Shown: piece after piece, positions 1-7,279 of the stretch
How positions within the stretch are numbered: the first letter of the stretch is position 1
Layout: the number at the start of each line of letters is the position of its first letter
Assembly (NCBI GenBank): GCA_015472025.1
Contig: BNHL01000001.1
Coordinates: 4,204,001-4,268,000 of the forward strand
Direction: 5' to 3'
Length of the DNA stretch: 64,000 nt
Source of the DNA: Cytophagales bacterium WSM2-2
Lineage (GTDB): Bacteria; Bacteroidota; Bacteroidia; Cytophagales; Cyclobacteriaceae
Program-made: the position numbers and the translations under genes
The notes under the pieces: model-generated
What the model was told of the DNA's origin: nothing
Seen by the model: the letters and a program-made list of their open reading frames with translations, nothing else
Databases searched by the model: none

Positions 1-1
1 T

Positions 2-1711
2 GACGTGAATGAGGCAACGGTGCAAGTCACGGGTGTGCCCCGTGAACAACTCATCGGCACGCATTTCCCGGATTATTTCACTGAACCCAACAAAGCAGAA
101 GAGGCTTACCGCGAGGCGTATTATAAAGGAGTGGTTCGAAATTACCCGTTAGCTATTCGTCACACTTCAGGCAAGATCACCGATGTGCTTTATAACGCTA
201 CCGTGTTTAAGGATGAAAACGGTGTGGTGCAGGGTGTGTTTGCAGCAGCGCGCGATATCACCGACCGGAAGAAAGTAGAAGAGGAGCTGAAGAGACAGCA
301 GGCCTATACCCGAAGCTTGATCGAAGCTTCTCTTGACCCGATGGTTGCCATCAGCCCATCCGGTAAGATCACTGACGTGAATGAAGCGCTCGTGAAGGCG
401 ACTGGTGTTAAGCGGGAGAAACTGATCGGCACCGACTTCTCAGATTACTTTACGGAACCCGACAAGGCCCGCGAAGGATATCAGAAAGTGTTTGCGGAAG
501 GATATGTAGCCGACTCGCCTTTGACTATTCGTCACAACCTGAGAGATGTGCTTTATAATGCTTCTGTTTATCGTGACGAGAAGGGCAAGGTGCTTGGAGT
601 ATTTGCTTCCGCCCGTGACATCACTGACCGCAAGCAGGTGGAAGAAGAAATAAAGAAACAACAAGCGTATACAAGGAGTCTTATCGAGGCCAGTCTTGAC
701 CCGATGGTGGCGATCAGCCCTGAAGGGAAAATCACAGACGTAAATGAAGCGTTGGTGAAAGCCACAGGTGTGGAGCGCGAAAAATTAATTGACACTGACT
801 TTTCGGATTACTTCACCGAGCCGGAAAAAGCGCGTGAGGGCTACCGGCAAATATTTGCAAAGGGCTTTGTTGCCGACTCACCATTAACAATCCGTCACAA
901 CTTGCGCGATGTGTTGTATAACGCATCCGTTTACCTGGATGAACGTGGCAAGGTACTCGGGGCATTTGCTTCTGCCCGCGATATCACAGCTCAGCGCAAA
1001 CAGGAAGTAAGGATCAACACACTGAATGAAGAACTGGAGCAACGGATCATTGAGTTGGAGTCATTCTCTTATTCTGTATCGCACGACTTGCGCGCTCCCT
1101 TGAGAGGCATCGATGGCTTCATAGCCATCTTTCTCACCAAGTATTTTGAAAAAGTGGATGCCGAAGGTCAACGTCTTTTAGGTAACGTGCGAAGGAACGT
1201 GAATAAAATGGGAAGTCTTATTGACGAGTTGCTCACACTGTCGCGAATTGGAATGAAAGACATCCAGATTACCACGATCGATATGGATGAACTTGTTCAT
1301 ACGGTACTCGAAGAGTTGAATGAGATGAAAGGCAAAGCAATCGTGACGACTAGCCCGTTGGTCAGAGCGCGAGGTGACATCGCACTCATCAAGCAAGTAC
1401 TTGTTAACCTTATTTCGAACGCATTCAAGTACTCTACAAAAAAAGAAAACCCGGTGATTGAAATAGGATGCACCGTGGAAGAAGGGGAGGTTCAATACTA
1501 TGTCAAAGATAACGGGGTGGGGTTCGACATGGAATACTCCAATAAATTATTCGGGGTGTTTCAGCGTCTTCATGATCCCCAGGAATACCAGGGGACGGGT
1601 GTTGGACTTGCCATTGTGAAACGGATCATTATACGCCATGGTGGCCGCGTGTGGGCAGATGGCAAGGAAGGACATGGCGCCACATTTTACTTTTCACTTA
1701 AATCCTATTGA
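2..1711 (+). CDS. Multi-PAS sensor histidine kinase, 5' end missing
   Basis: Sensor kinase that would autophosphorylate on His and hand phosphate to a receiver protein. The frame is open at the window edge. The first possible start (GTG at 5) encodes the Val of a DVNEA motif that recurs inside both later PAS copies, so it is internal and the true N terminus lies upstream. Three PAS modules are visible at about residues 1-90, 99-215 and 220-335, counting from base 5. Copies two and three are almost identical as protein and 363 bp apart. A coiled coil leads to HisKA with phosphoacceptor His about 360 (SHDLRAPLRG). The HATPase follows with N box NLISNAFKYS, G1 DNGVGFD and G2 GTGVGLAIVKR. No membrane segment is visible, so the protein is probably cytosolic. 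The H-box is of the bacteriophytochrome-like class that often pairs with Rcp1-type receivers, and such a gene starts on the next base. Confidence 0.93.
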   Translation, partial: DVNEATVQVTGVPREQLIGTHFPDYFTEPNKAEEAYREAYYKGVVRNYPLAIRHTSGKITDVLYNATVFKDENGVVQGVFAAARDITDRKKVEEELKRQQAYTRSLIEASLDPMVAISPSGKITDVNEALVKATGVKREKLIGTDFSDYFTEPDKAREGYQKVFAEGYVADSPLTIRHNLRDVLYNASVYRDEKGKVLGVFASARDITDRKQVEEEIKKQQAYTRSLIEASLDPMVAISPEGKITDVNEALVKATGVEREKLIDTDFSDYFTEPEKAREGYRQIFAKGFVADSPLTIRHNLRDVLYNASVYLDERGKVLGAFASARDITAQRKQEVRINTLNEELEQRIIELESFSYSVSHDLRAPLRGIDGFIAIFLTKYFEKVDAEGQRLLGNVRRNVNKMGSLIDELLTLSRIGMKDIQITTIDMDELVHTVLEELNEMKGKAIVTTSPLVRARGDIALIKQVLVNLISNAFKYSTKKENPVIEIGCTVEEGEVQYYVKDNGVGFDMEYSNKLFGVFQRLHDPQEYQGTGVGLAIVKRIIIRHGGRVWADGKEGHGATFYFSLKSY

Positions 1712-2155
1712 ATGGAAAAAGATGAACTGATCGATGTGCTTCTCGTAGAGGATAACCCCGATGATACTGAGCTCACCACTCATGCTCTTACGGAAGGGAA
1801 CAAGTCACTTCACCTGCTCCACCTGAAGGACGGAGTGGAAGCGCTGAACTTCATCTTTGCAAAAAAAGTATACGACAAGCAACGGGTACAAAACGAACTG
1901 AAGCTCGTACTTCTGGATTTAAAACTTCCCCGGCTTGATGGTCTCGAAGTATTGCGAAAGATCAGGGAAGACGAGCGGACCCGGACATTGCCGGTGGTCA
2001 TACTTACTTCATCGCGTGAGAAAAGAGATATAGCCGAGGCATATAAACTTGGTGTAAACAGTTATGTAGTCAAGCCTGTGGGCTTTGATAACTATGTCAA
2101 GACGATCAGCGCGCTGGCATTTTATTGGAGCCTGGTCAATGAAAAACCGATATGA
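1712..2155 (+). CDS. Single-domain response regulator (Rcp1-like)
   Basis: Stand-alone CheY-fold receiver of 147 aa with no output domain. The acidic pocket is in VEDNPDD (residues 12-18), the phosphoacceptor is Asp69 in LLDLKLPR, the conserved Thr/Ser is in LTSS (98-101) and the Lys is Lys121 in VVKP. ATG follows the kinase stop directly and the 3' end overlaps the next gene by 4 bp (ATGA), so the three genes are surely cotranscribed. The long alpha1-beta2 region and the FDNYVK end are typical of the Rcp1 family, which receives phosphate from phytochrome-like kinases. It is the likely direct partner of the upstream PAS kinase. A paralogue of equal length lies at 4032-4475. Confidence 0.93.
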   Translation: MEKDELIDVLLVEDNPDDTELTTHALTEGNKSLHLLHLKDGVEALNFIFAKKVYDKQRVQNELKLVLLDLKLPRLDGLEVLRKIREDERTRTLPVVILTSSREKRDIAEAYKLGVNSYVVKPVGFDNYVKTISALAFYWSLVNEKPI

Positions 2156-3294
2156 AAGAAATAGAAACAAGTGAAATGGTGATTGAGATGGGAAAAACTC
2201 GAACATTGCCTCGTGACTTCTATCGTATCCTTTTTCTGGAAGACAACCCTGACGATGCAGAATTAATGGAGCATGAACTCCATGAAGCCAAGGTTCAGTT
2301 CATCTCCAAGCGTATTGACAAGAAAAAGGACTTTATTGATACGGTAGCTTCTTTTCAGCCGGATGTGATCCTTGCCGATTACTCACTTTCCATGTTTAAT
2401 GGGATGCAGGCTTTTCAATTGTTAAAAAAAGAAAATACCTACGTTCCATTTATCCTCGTTACCGGGGTGCTGAGTGAGAAACTGGCGCTGGAATGCCTCA
2501 AGGAAGGGGTAGACGATTTTATTTTGAAGTCAAGCTTCAAACGACTGCCGGCCGCCATAGTTAATGCCGTAAAGAAAAGAGAATCAGAAGAAGAGAAACG
2601 GCTGATTGCAGCTGAGCTCAAGAAATCGCATGAGGAGTTGAGACTACTGCTGAACCGTCATCAGATTTCAATTGAAGAAGAACGAATTAACATTGCCCGC
2701 GACCTTCACGATGAATTGGGGCAGGTGCTGACGGCACTGAAGATTGACATTTCCCTGCTTCGAAAAAAACTGACATCAAAGGAGTTTACCTCAAAGACAA
2801 TTGATGAGGAGTTTGCCGTGATTAACCGGACTGTTGACAAGATCGCAAGCTCAGTCAAAGAGATCTCTTCCGGTTTACGCCCTGATTCTTTGGATGACCT
2901 CGGGGTCTGGGAAGCGATTCGCTGGCAAGCCAAGGAATTCGAAAAGCGGAGTAGTATCAAGTGTACATTATCGCTGCCGGACGATGACCTTGCCTTGGAT
3001 GAAAAGTTGTCGATCGCAGTCTTCCGTATCGTTCAGGAGACGCTCACCAATGTGGCACGTCACTCACAGGCAAGAATGGTTGAGATCTACCTGGACGTGC
3101 GCGAGAATATGCTTTTTCTTGAAGTACTGGATGATGGAGTTGGAATTGAAGATGAACAGATCAGAAGCTCAAAATCACTTGGCATCATTGGCCTCCGTGA
3201 GCGGGTGCAGTTGCTGGACGGAAGGTTCATGATTGGGAAAGCCAGGAGAGGGGGAACGAAGGTCTTCATCATTATTCCTTTGAAACAAAATTAA
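2152..3294 (+). CDS. Hybrid receiver-HisKA_3 histidine kinase
   Basis: Soluble kinase with an N-terminal receiver (about residues 24-140; acidic EDNPDD, Asp76 in LADYSLS, Lys in ILKSS). A short coiled coil follows, then a HisKA_3 dimerisation domain (His186 in ARDLHDELGQ) and a HATPase of the NarX/DegS type (ETLTNVARHS, DDGVGI, GLRERV). The receiver-first order suggests input by phosphotransfer, from the upstream PAS kinase or receiver, which then controls a second His kinase. The start overlaps the preceding stop by 4 bp, and the downstream NarL-type regulator begins right after its TAA. This makes a four-gene relay of PAS kinase, receiver, hybrid kinase and DNA-binding regulator. The first about 20 residues are a non-conserved leader, and an internal start is possible. 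Confidence 0.92.
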   Translation: MKEIETSEMVIEMGKTRTLPRDFYRILFLEDNPDDAELMEHELHEAKVQFISKRIDKKKDFIDTVASFQPDVILADYSLSMFNGMQAFQLLKKENTYVPFILVTGVLSEKLALECLKEGVDDFILKSSFKRLPAAIVNAVKKRESEEEKRLIAAELKKSHEELRLLLNRHQISIEEERINIARDLHDELGQVLTALKIDISLLRKKLTSKEFTSKTIDEEFAVINRTVDKIASSVKEISSGLRPDSLDDLGVWEAIRWQAKEFEKRSSIKCTLSLPDDDLALDEKLSIAVFRIVQETLTNVARHSQARMVEIYLDVRENMLFLEVLDDGVGIEDEQIRSSKSLGIIGLRERVQLLDGRFMIGKARRGGTKVFIIIPLKQN

Positions 3295-3939
3295 ATGCAA
3301 AAGAAAATGATCAAAACCATAATCGTTGATGACCATACGATGGTTCGCGCGGGATTGACAAAGATCCTTAAGGAGGAAAGTGACATTGAGGTCCTTGCTG
3401 AAGCTGATGGCTACATTCAGTTGGTTCAGTGTCTGAAAGATGTGGAGCCGGATATTGTGCTGATGGATATTTCCATGCCCGGAAAGAATGGATTAGAGAT
3501 TGTCAAAGAGTTACGACAGACGAATCCAACCATAAAAACACTGATTCTCAGCATGCATCCCGAAGAGCGGTTTTCCGTTCGCGCTATTAAAGCCGGGGCG
3601 CTGGGTTATGTCTCGAAAGAATCGGCAGCCGATGAACTGGTGCGTGCCATCCGCCAGGTGTACAACGGTGGAAAGTATATTACGCCTATCGTTGCAGAGA
3701 AGCTGGCCGACTCATACGAATTGGAAAGCAACAAACTCGCGCATGAGAGATTATCCGATCGCGAGTTTCAGATATTGAGCATGATCGCATCAGGAAAGAA
3801 AGTGAAGGAAATCGCTTCTGAACTTTCAATAAGCCCGGCCACCGTAGCCACTTACCGCGCGAGAGTGCTCGAAAAGATGCAACTGAAATCAAGTGTGGAG
3901 ATCACCAGCTATGCTCTTCGCAATAACCTTATTGAATGA
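3295..3939 (+). CDS. NarL/LuxR-family response regulator
   Basis: DNA-binding output of the relay. The receiver has VDDH at residues 11-14, Asp58 in LMDISMPG and Lys in YVSKES. A LuxR-type helix-turn-helix spans about residues 150-205 (LSDREFQILSMIASGKKVKE, then a recognition helix in SPATVATYRARVLEKM). At 214 aa it has the normal length for this family. It starts on the base after the stop of the HisKA_3 kinase, its expected cognate kinase. A second ATG five codons in (MIKTIIVDD) is an equally good start. The gene is followed by 92 bp without features before another receiver gene. Confidence 0.94.
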   Translation: MQKKMIKTIIVDDHTMVRAGLTKILKEESDIEVLAEADGYIQLVQCLKDVEPDIVLMDISMPGKNGLEIVKELRQTNPTIKTLILSMHPEERFSVRAIKAGALGYVSKESAADELVRAIRQVYNGGKYITPIVAEKLADSYELESNKLAHERLSDREFQILSMIASGKKVKEIASELSISPATVATYRARVLEKMQLKSSVEITSYALRNNLIE

Positions 3940-4031
3940 TGCTTTATGGATTGTAGTTTAATCGATTACATACATTTCATTATTCTCACTCTTCCCGGAA
4001 GCAGTTGACAAATCTACCTTTCTGAAAAAAA

Positions 4032-4475
4032 ATGGAGCGAGAAAAACAAATTGATGTACTTCTGATTGAGGACAACCTCGATGATTCCGAGTTGACACTT
4101 TATTCTTTAATGGTGGTCAATGACAGATTGCGATATCAGCATTTTACGAATGGCGAAGATGCCCTGGACTTTGTATTTAACAACCGTACGTACTGGGGGC
4201 AGCCAATTAAGGATAACCTGAAGTTGATCATTATCGATTTAAAACTCCCCAGGATAGGCGGGTTGGACCTTGCCAAAAGACTCAAGCAGTCCGACCAGAC
4301 GCGAACAATACCGGTGGTTGTATTGTCGTCCTCAAAGGATACTAATGACATTCATGTTGCCTATGAGATAGGCGTAAATAGTTATGTAGTGAAGCCCGAA
4401 AAATTTGATGGATATGTGAAGAAGATTGGCACGCTGGCTTCGTATTGGAGCACTGTAAATGAAAGACCCAACTAA
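4032..4475 (+). CDS. Single-domain response regulator (Rcp1-like), paralogue
   Basis: CheY-like receiver of 147 aa, the same length as the one at 1712-2155 and clearly its paralogue. It has the acidic patch IEDNLDD, phosphoacceptor Asp about 69 in IIDLKLPR, SSS in the Thr/Ser position and Lys in VVKPEKFDGY. It has no output domain. It is separated from the relay above by 92 bp, so it may have its own promoter, and lies 9 bp before the receiver-PAS-HTH gene. It may act as a phosphate sink or a second target of the same PAS kinase; this is inferred from paralogy only. Confidence 0.92.
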   Translation: MEREKQIDVLLIEDNLDDSELTLYSLMVVNDRLRYQHFTNGEDALDFVFNNRTYWGQPIKDNLKLIIIDLKLPRIGGLDLAKRLKQSDQTRTIPVVVLSSSKDTNDIHVAYEIGVNSYVVKPEKFDGYVKKIGTLASYWSTVNERPN

Positions 4476-4484
4476 ACCGATGTT

Positions 4485-5936
4485 ATGATAAACCAGCGTT
4501 ATTCCGGCAACAGCTCCCCGCTGTTCGGAAGTGAATTCAAGTCAAGAAATGTAATCAGCCAGGATGCGGTGATGTCTAAAAACATTCACTCATGCTTTCA
4601 ATTGGCAAAAATGATTGTTACCAAAGTGCATGACATTGAAACAAAGAATGAAAAATTAATCCTCGTTGCTGATGATGAGCCACTCACGTTTCGCCTGATC
4701 GAAGAGTTTTTTCAGGACGCGAATCTGCCATGTGCTATTTTGCCCGCAGCCACAGGCCGTGCGGCATACGACATAGCCGTAATCAGGAAGCCCGATCTGA
4801 TTATTACCGATTGGCTTATGCCTGAACTCGATGGTCTGGACCTGATCAAAGAATTGAAGGCGAACCCATCCACGCGTGATATCCCCGTGATATTGACGAC
4901 CGGTGCGCTCATTCCGAACGAAGAATTCAATAAAGTACTCGAAGCAGGAGCGATCGATTGTATCCGGAAACCGCTCGATGAAATGGAATTCATCGCGCGT
5001 GTGAAGACAGCCCTGGCTTTGCACGATGCGCTTAAGGAAATCAGGGAGAGCCAGGCGTCATTACATACCAAGAATCAGTTTTTGCATTTTCTCGTCGATG
5101 TGGCGCCCAACCCGATATTTTTTATGGATAATATGGGGAACATCTCGGGATGCAACGACTGCTTCAGTAGTTTGATTGGAAAATTGAAAACAGATATTGT
5201 GGGCGACAATATCTTCGAATTATTTCCACAGCGGTTCTCAACCGGTTTCACCGTGGAAGCCCTGTTTGCTATTGAGCCAGGGGTGGTGAGCAAGTTTGAA
5301 ATTGAATTCACTAATCCTTATGGAGACGACAGAAATTTGTTGCTCACCTGTATAGCCCTCGGCAATTCGTCCATTGATGTGATTATCGGTTCTATCATTG
5401 ATGTCACAGAAATCGTTCAGTCGAAGAATGAAGCGCTGATAAACCTCGAAGAAAACGTTGAGAAACTGCAAACAGAGCTGGACTCGAAACATCAGAAACT
5501 GGCAACACAAGCAGAGTTACTGATCCATTCCAAGAATGTTAAATCAAACCTGATTGAAGCGGTAACTAAACTACAGCCGTACCTTACCAATGAAGGGAAG
5601 TCGAGGTTCTTTTCACTGCTCAAACAAATTCACTGGGAGTTGAATGATGAAATGGAGTTGCGTGTCGAAAAAGACTTTGACCAGCTTCACACAGGGTTTT
5701 ATAATTCATTAGAGAAAAACTGCCCTGGTGTTACCAAGAATGAGAAACGGCTCTGTGCTTACCTGAAGATGAACCATGGCGCATCCGATATTGCGAAGAT
5801 CACAAACAAAAGCCTGAACAGTATCAATGTCGCCTTTGCACGACTTCGCGCTAAACTTCAGCTGCCAAGCAGCAAAGATCTGAGGAGTTATTTAGTGGAG
5901 TTGTCCTCCCAGGGTGAGGTAGTTACTTCCCAGTGA
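4485..5936 (+). CDS. Receiver-PAS protein with a Bacteroidota-type C-terminal HTH
   Basis: Modular regulator of 483 aa. About 55 leader residues are followed by a receiver (ADDEP at 62-66, Asp109 in ITDWLMPELDG, Lys in CIRKPLD). A PAS-like domain (about 200-310; PNPIFFMDNMGN) and a coiled coil (about 312-360) come next. The C-terminal helical segment (about 385-470; TKNEKRLCAYLKMN, SDIAKITNKSLNSINVAFAR) resembles the terminal HTH found in many Bacteroidota regulators in place of a LuxR domain. It probably binds DNA directly. The start is uncertain: internal Met30 and Met43 would still keep the whole receiver. It lies 9 bp after the receiver gene and is likely cotranscribed with it. Confidence 0.88.
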   Translation: MINQRYSGNSSPLFGSEFKSRNVISQDAVMSKNIHSCFQLAKMIVTKVHDIETKNEKLILVADDEPLTFRLIEEFFQDANLPCAILPAATGRAAYDIAVIRKPDLIITDWLMPELDGLDLIKELKANPSTRDIPVILTTGALIPNEEFNKVLEAGAIDCIRKPLDEMEFIARVKTALALHDALKEIRESQASLHTKNQFLHFLVDVAPNPIFFMDNMGNISGCNDCFSSLIGKLKTDIVGDNIFELFPQRFSTGFTVEALFAIEPGVVSKFEIEFTNPYGDDRNLLLTCIALGNSSIDVIIGSIIDVTEIVQSKNEALINLEENVEKLQTELDSKHQKLATQAELLIHSKNVKSNLIEAVTKLQPYLTNEGKSRFFSLLKQIHWELNDEMELRVEKDFDQLHTGFYNSLEKNCPGVTKNEKRLCAYLKMNHGASDIAKITNKSLNSINVAFARLRAKLQLPSSKDLRSYLVELSSQGEVVTSQ

Positions 5937-6044
5937 TTTGCATACCCATGTTGCTAGTTACTAGCAGCGAGAAGTTACCAGCTTCACAACTCGTAGCTCA
6001 CAGCTAGCAACTCACAACTCGCAACGAATAACTCAAACTAGTGA
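5937..6044. repeat. Intergenic low-complexity repeats between convergent genes
   Basis: The gap between convergent genes is built from short related words. TCACAACTCG occurs at 5984-5993 and 6012-6021, and GCTAGT/ACTAGC near 5953-5965 forms a tight inverted repeat. Such scrambled GCTAGC/CTCACAAC text is typical of decayed intergenic repeats. It has no coding potential, and its palindromes could help to end transcription from both sides. Confidence 0.45.
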
Positions 6045-6680
6045 TCACGAACCCTTTCTCGAGTCAATCGTAAAGAAAAGCGGTCCTTCCCAGTCTGTAG
6101 CTACTCCTGGTTTAACTGCCTTGTGAAAGAACGCATATAACTTATATGGGATAAGGTTTTTTATGATAGTGTTGGCCGCCACGGTAGAATCTGATATTAC
6201 TTTATTAGAGAAATTATCGAGTTCTTCGGCATATCCCCACATGTGGGCGCTGACACCTGTTGCGGCTTTCAGTTTTGCAGTGCCGGACGTGGGACCAGGC
6301 CCCACACTAAATGCCTGCTTCGGTCTTGAACCTCTTCCTCTGACTGCCATACCAGCGTCATGAATGAGGCCGATACGCTGGTCGTCAGTTGTGAGCGAAT
6401 GATCATTGGCAAGTATCTCAATCATGCTTGCCAGTGCATTAAGGTTTCTTTCGAGTACATCACGGCATGCACGTATGTTATCTATCTTCGTTTCACTTAT
6501 TTGAGCGATAATGGCATTCTTCAGGTTGATTATACAAGTGTTGATAATCAGTGCTTGGTTGGTAATGTGTGCTGCTTTAAAAATCGCATTGCTCGCTATG
6601 TTGCTCACAATGAAACCGGCATAAATCAGCAGTTCAGCATTTGATTTGCGATACACTTTTAAAGCAATCTTTACTTTCAT
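6045..6680 (-). CDS. Helical plus fibronectin III-like protein, unknown role
   Basis: Protein of about 211 aa if it starts at the ATG at 6680 (MKVKIALKVYR). The longer frame to 6743 adds 21 unlikely residues. The N-terminal half is helical (about 20-105). After a short link (GMAVRGRGSRPK) the C-terminal 90 residues look like one FN3 domain. They have SGTAKLKAATGVSAHMWGYA in the first strands, then IKNLIPYKLYAFFHKAV and a final W-E-G-P. This matches a widespread, unnamed family of about 210-aa proteins I recall from Bacteroidota, in which a helical segment precedes one FN3 module. There is no signal peptide. It is the last gene on the minus strand before the regulator block; a doubtful small ORF lies upstream. 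Confidence 0.75.
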   Translation of the reverse strand: MKVKIALKVYRKSNAELLIYAGFIVSNIASNAIFKAAHITNQALIINTCIINLKNAIIAQISETKIDNIRACRDVLERNLNALASMIEILANDHSLTTDDQRIGLIHDAGMAVRGRGSRPKQAFSVGPGPTSGTAKLKAATGVSAHMWGYAEELDNFSNKVISDSTVAANTIIKNLIPYKLYAFFHKAVKPGVATDWEGPLFFTIDSRKGS

Positions 6681-6798
6681 GGTTCTATTGGTTTTGTTGC
6701 TGATGGAACAGGCTGCATATATACCATCGGAACTCAGAAACACCAGCAGGTACTTTACCAGACTACACAGATAGTTATCAGTAGCATCAAAAAACTTA

Positions 6799-7176
6799 TC
6801 ACACGTTAAACACTGTCTTTTTAAATGATTGTAATAGAGCGATAGCCGCTGATATTGCTAAACAAATCACCAGCATTACTGATGCAATTCTCCTACATAC
6901 AACAATAGCCGCAGCAACAAAGCATGTATTCGCTGCATTTTCTACACTACACCTCATTAATTGTAGTGTATCAGCTAGTGTTACAGAAGTATAACAGGAA
7001 CATAGAATAGAACACCTTCCGATTATTAATACAATCACTCTGATCTGATAAGCAACCTTATTCAATACTGGTACAATCACCGGAGTTTTATTGACAATCG
7101 TTGCGATTGAATCACAAAGACAGGCCAATAGATAACTATCATGGGTTACTTGTTTTCTTAATGCCAGCATATACAA
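6799..7176 (-). CDS. Doubtful 125-aa ORF, possible helical hypothetical protein
   Basis: The only open frame in the stretch between the FN3-like gene and the terminator of the 777-aa gene. The product is hydrophobic and unusually rich in Cys (about ten), with no clear signal peptide or regular TM pattern. Its codon use (many TGT, ATA and GTA) differs from its neighbours. The N-terminal part (TIVNKTPVIVPVLNKVAYQI) faintly recalls small helical Bacteroidota proteins often found near FN3-like genes. A 9-bp inverted repeat (6943-6951/6962-6970) lies inside it. It may be a real first gene of an operon with the FN3-like gene, a decayed gene, or a chance frame. Confidence 0.3.
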   Translation of the reverse strand: MYMLALRKQVTHDSYLLACLCDSIATIVNKTPVIVPVLNKVAYQIRVIVLIIGRCSILCSCYTSVTLADTLQLMRCSVENAANTCFVAAAIVVCRRIASVMLVICLAISAAIALLQSFKKTVFNV

Positions 7177-7235
7177 ATTTTGCGCGAAGAAGATATGCTA
7201 AGAAGAGTTGATGGCTTGCGTCCTTGCCATCCTTC

Positions 7236-7271
7236 AAAAAAATCTCCGTGCTTGAGTCTGGCACGGAGATT
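7236..7271 (-). terminator. Rho-independent terminator of the 777-aa gene
   Basis: Perfect 11-bp inverted repeat AATCTCCGTGC (7241-7251) / GCACGGAGATT (7261-7271) with a 9-nt loop. On the minus strand it is followed at once by a run of seven T. It begins 8 bp after the stop of the 777-aa gene, so it ends the 164-aa/777-aa transcript. Confidence 0.9.
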
Positions 7272-7279
7272 ACAAGCAA

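Noticed and set aside
4656-5071. Two long minus-strand frames opposite the receiver-PAS-HTH gene
   Set aside because: They lie wholly inside a clearly coding receiver domain and show no domain.
5937-6044. CRISPR-like array
   Set aside because: Repeats are short, irregular and lack spacers of equal size.
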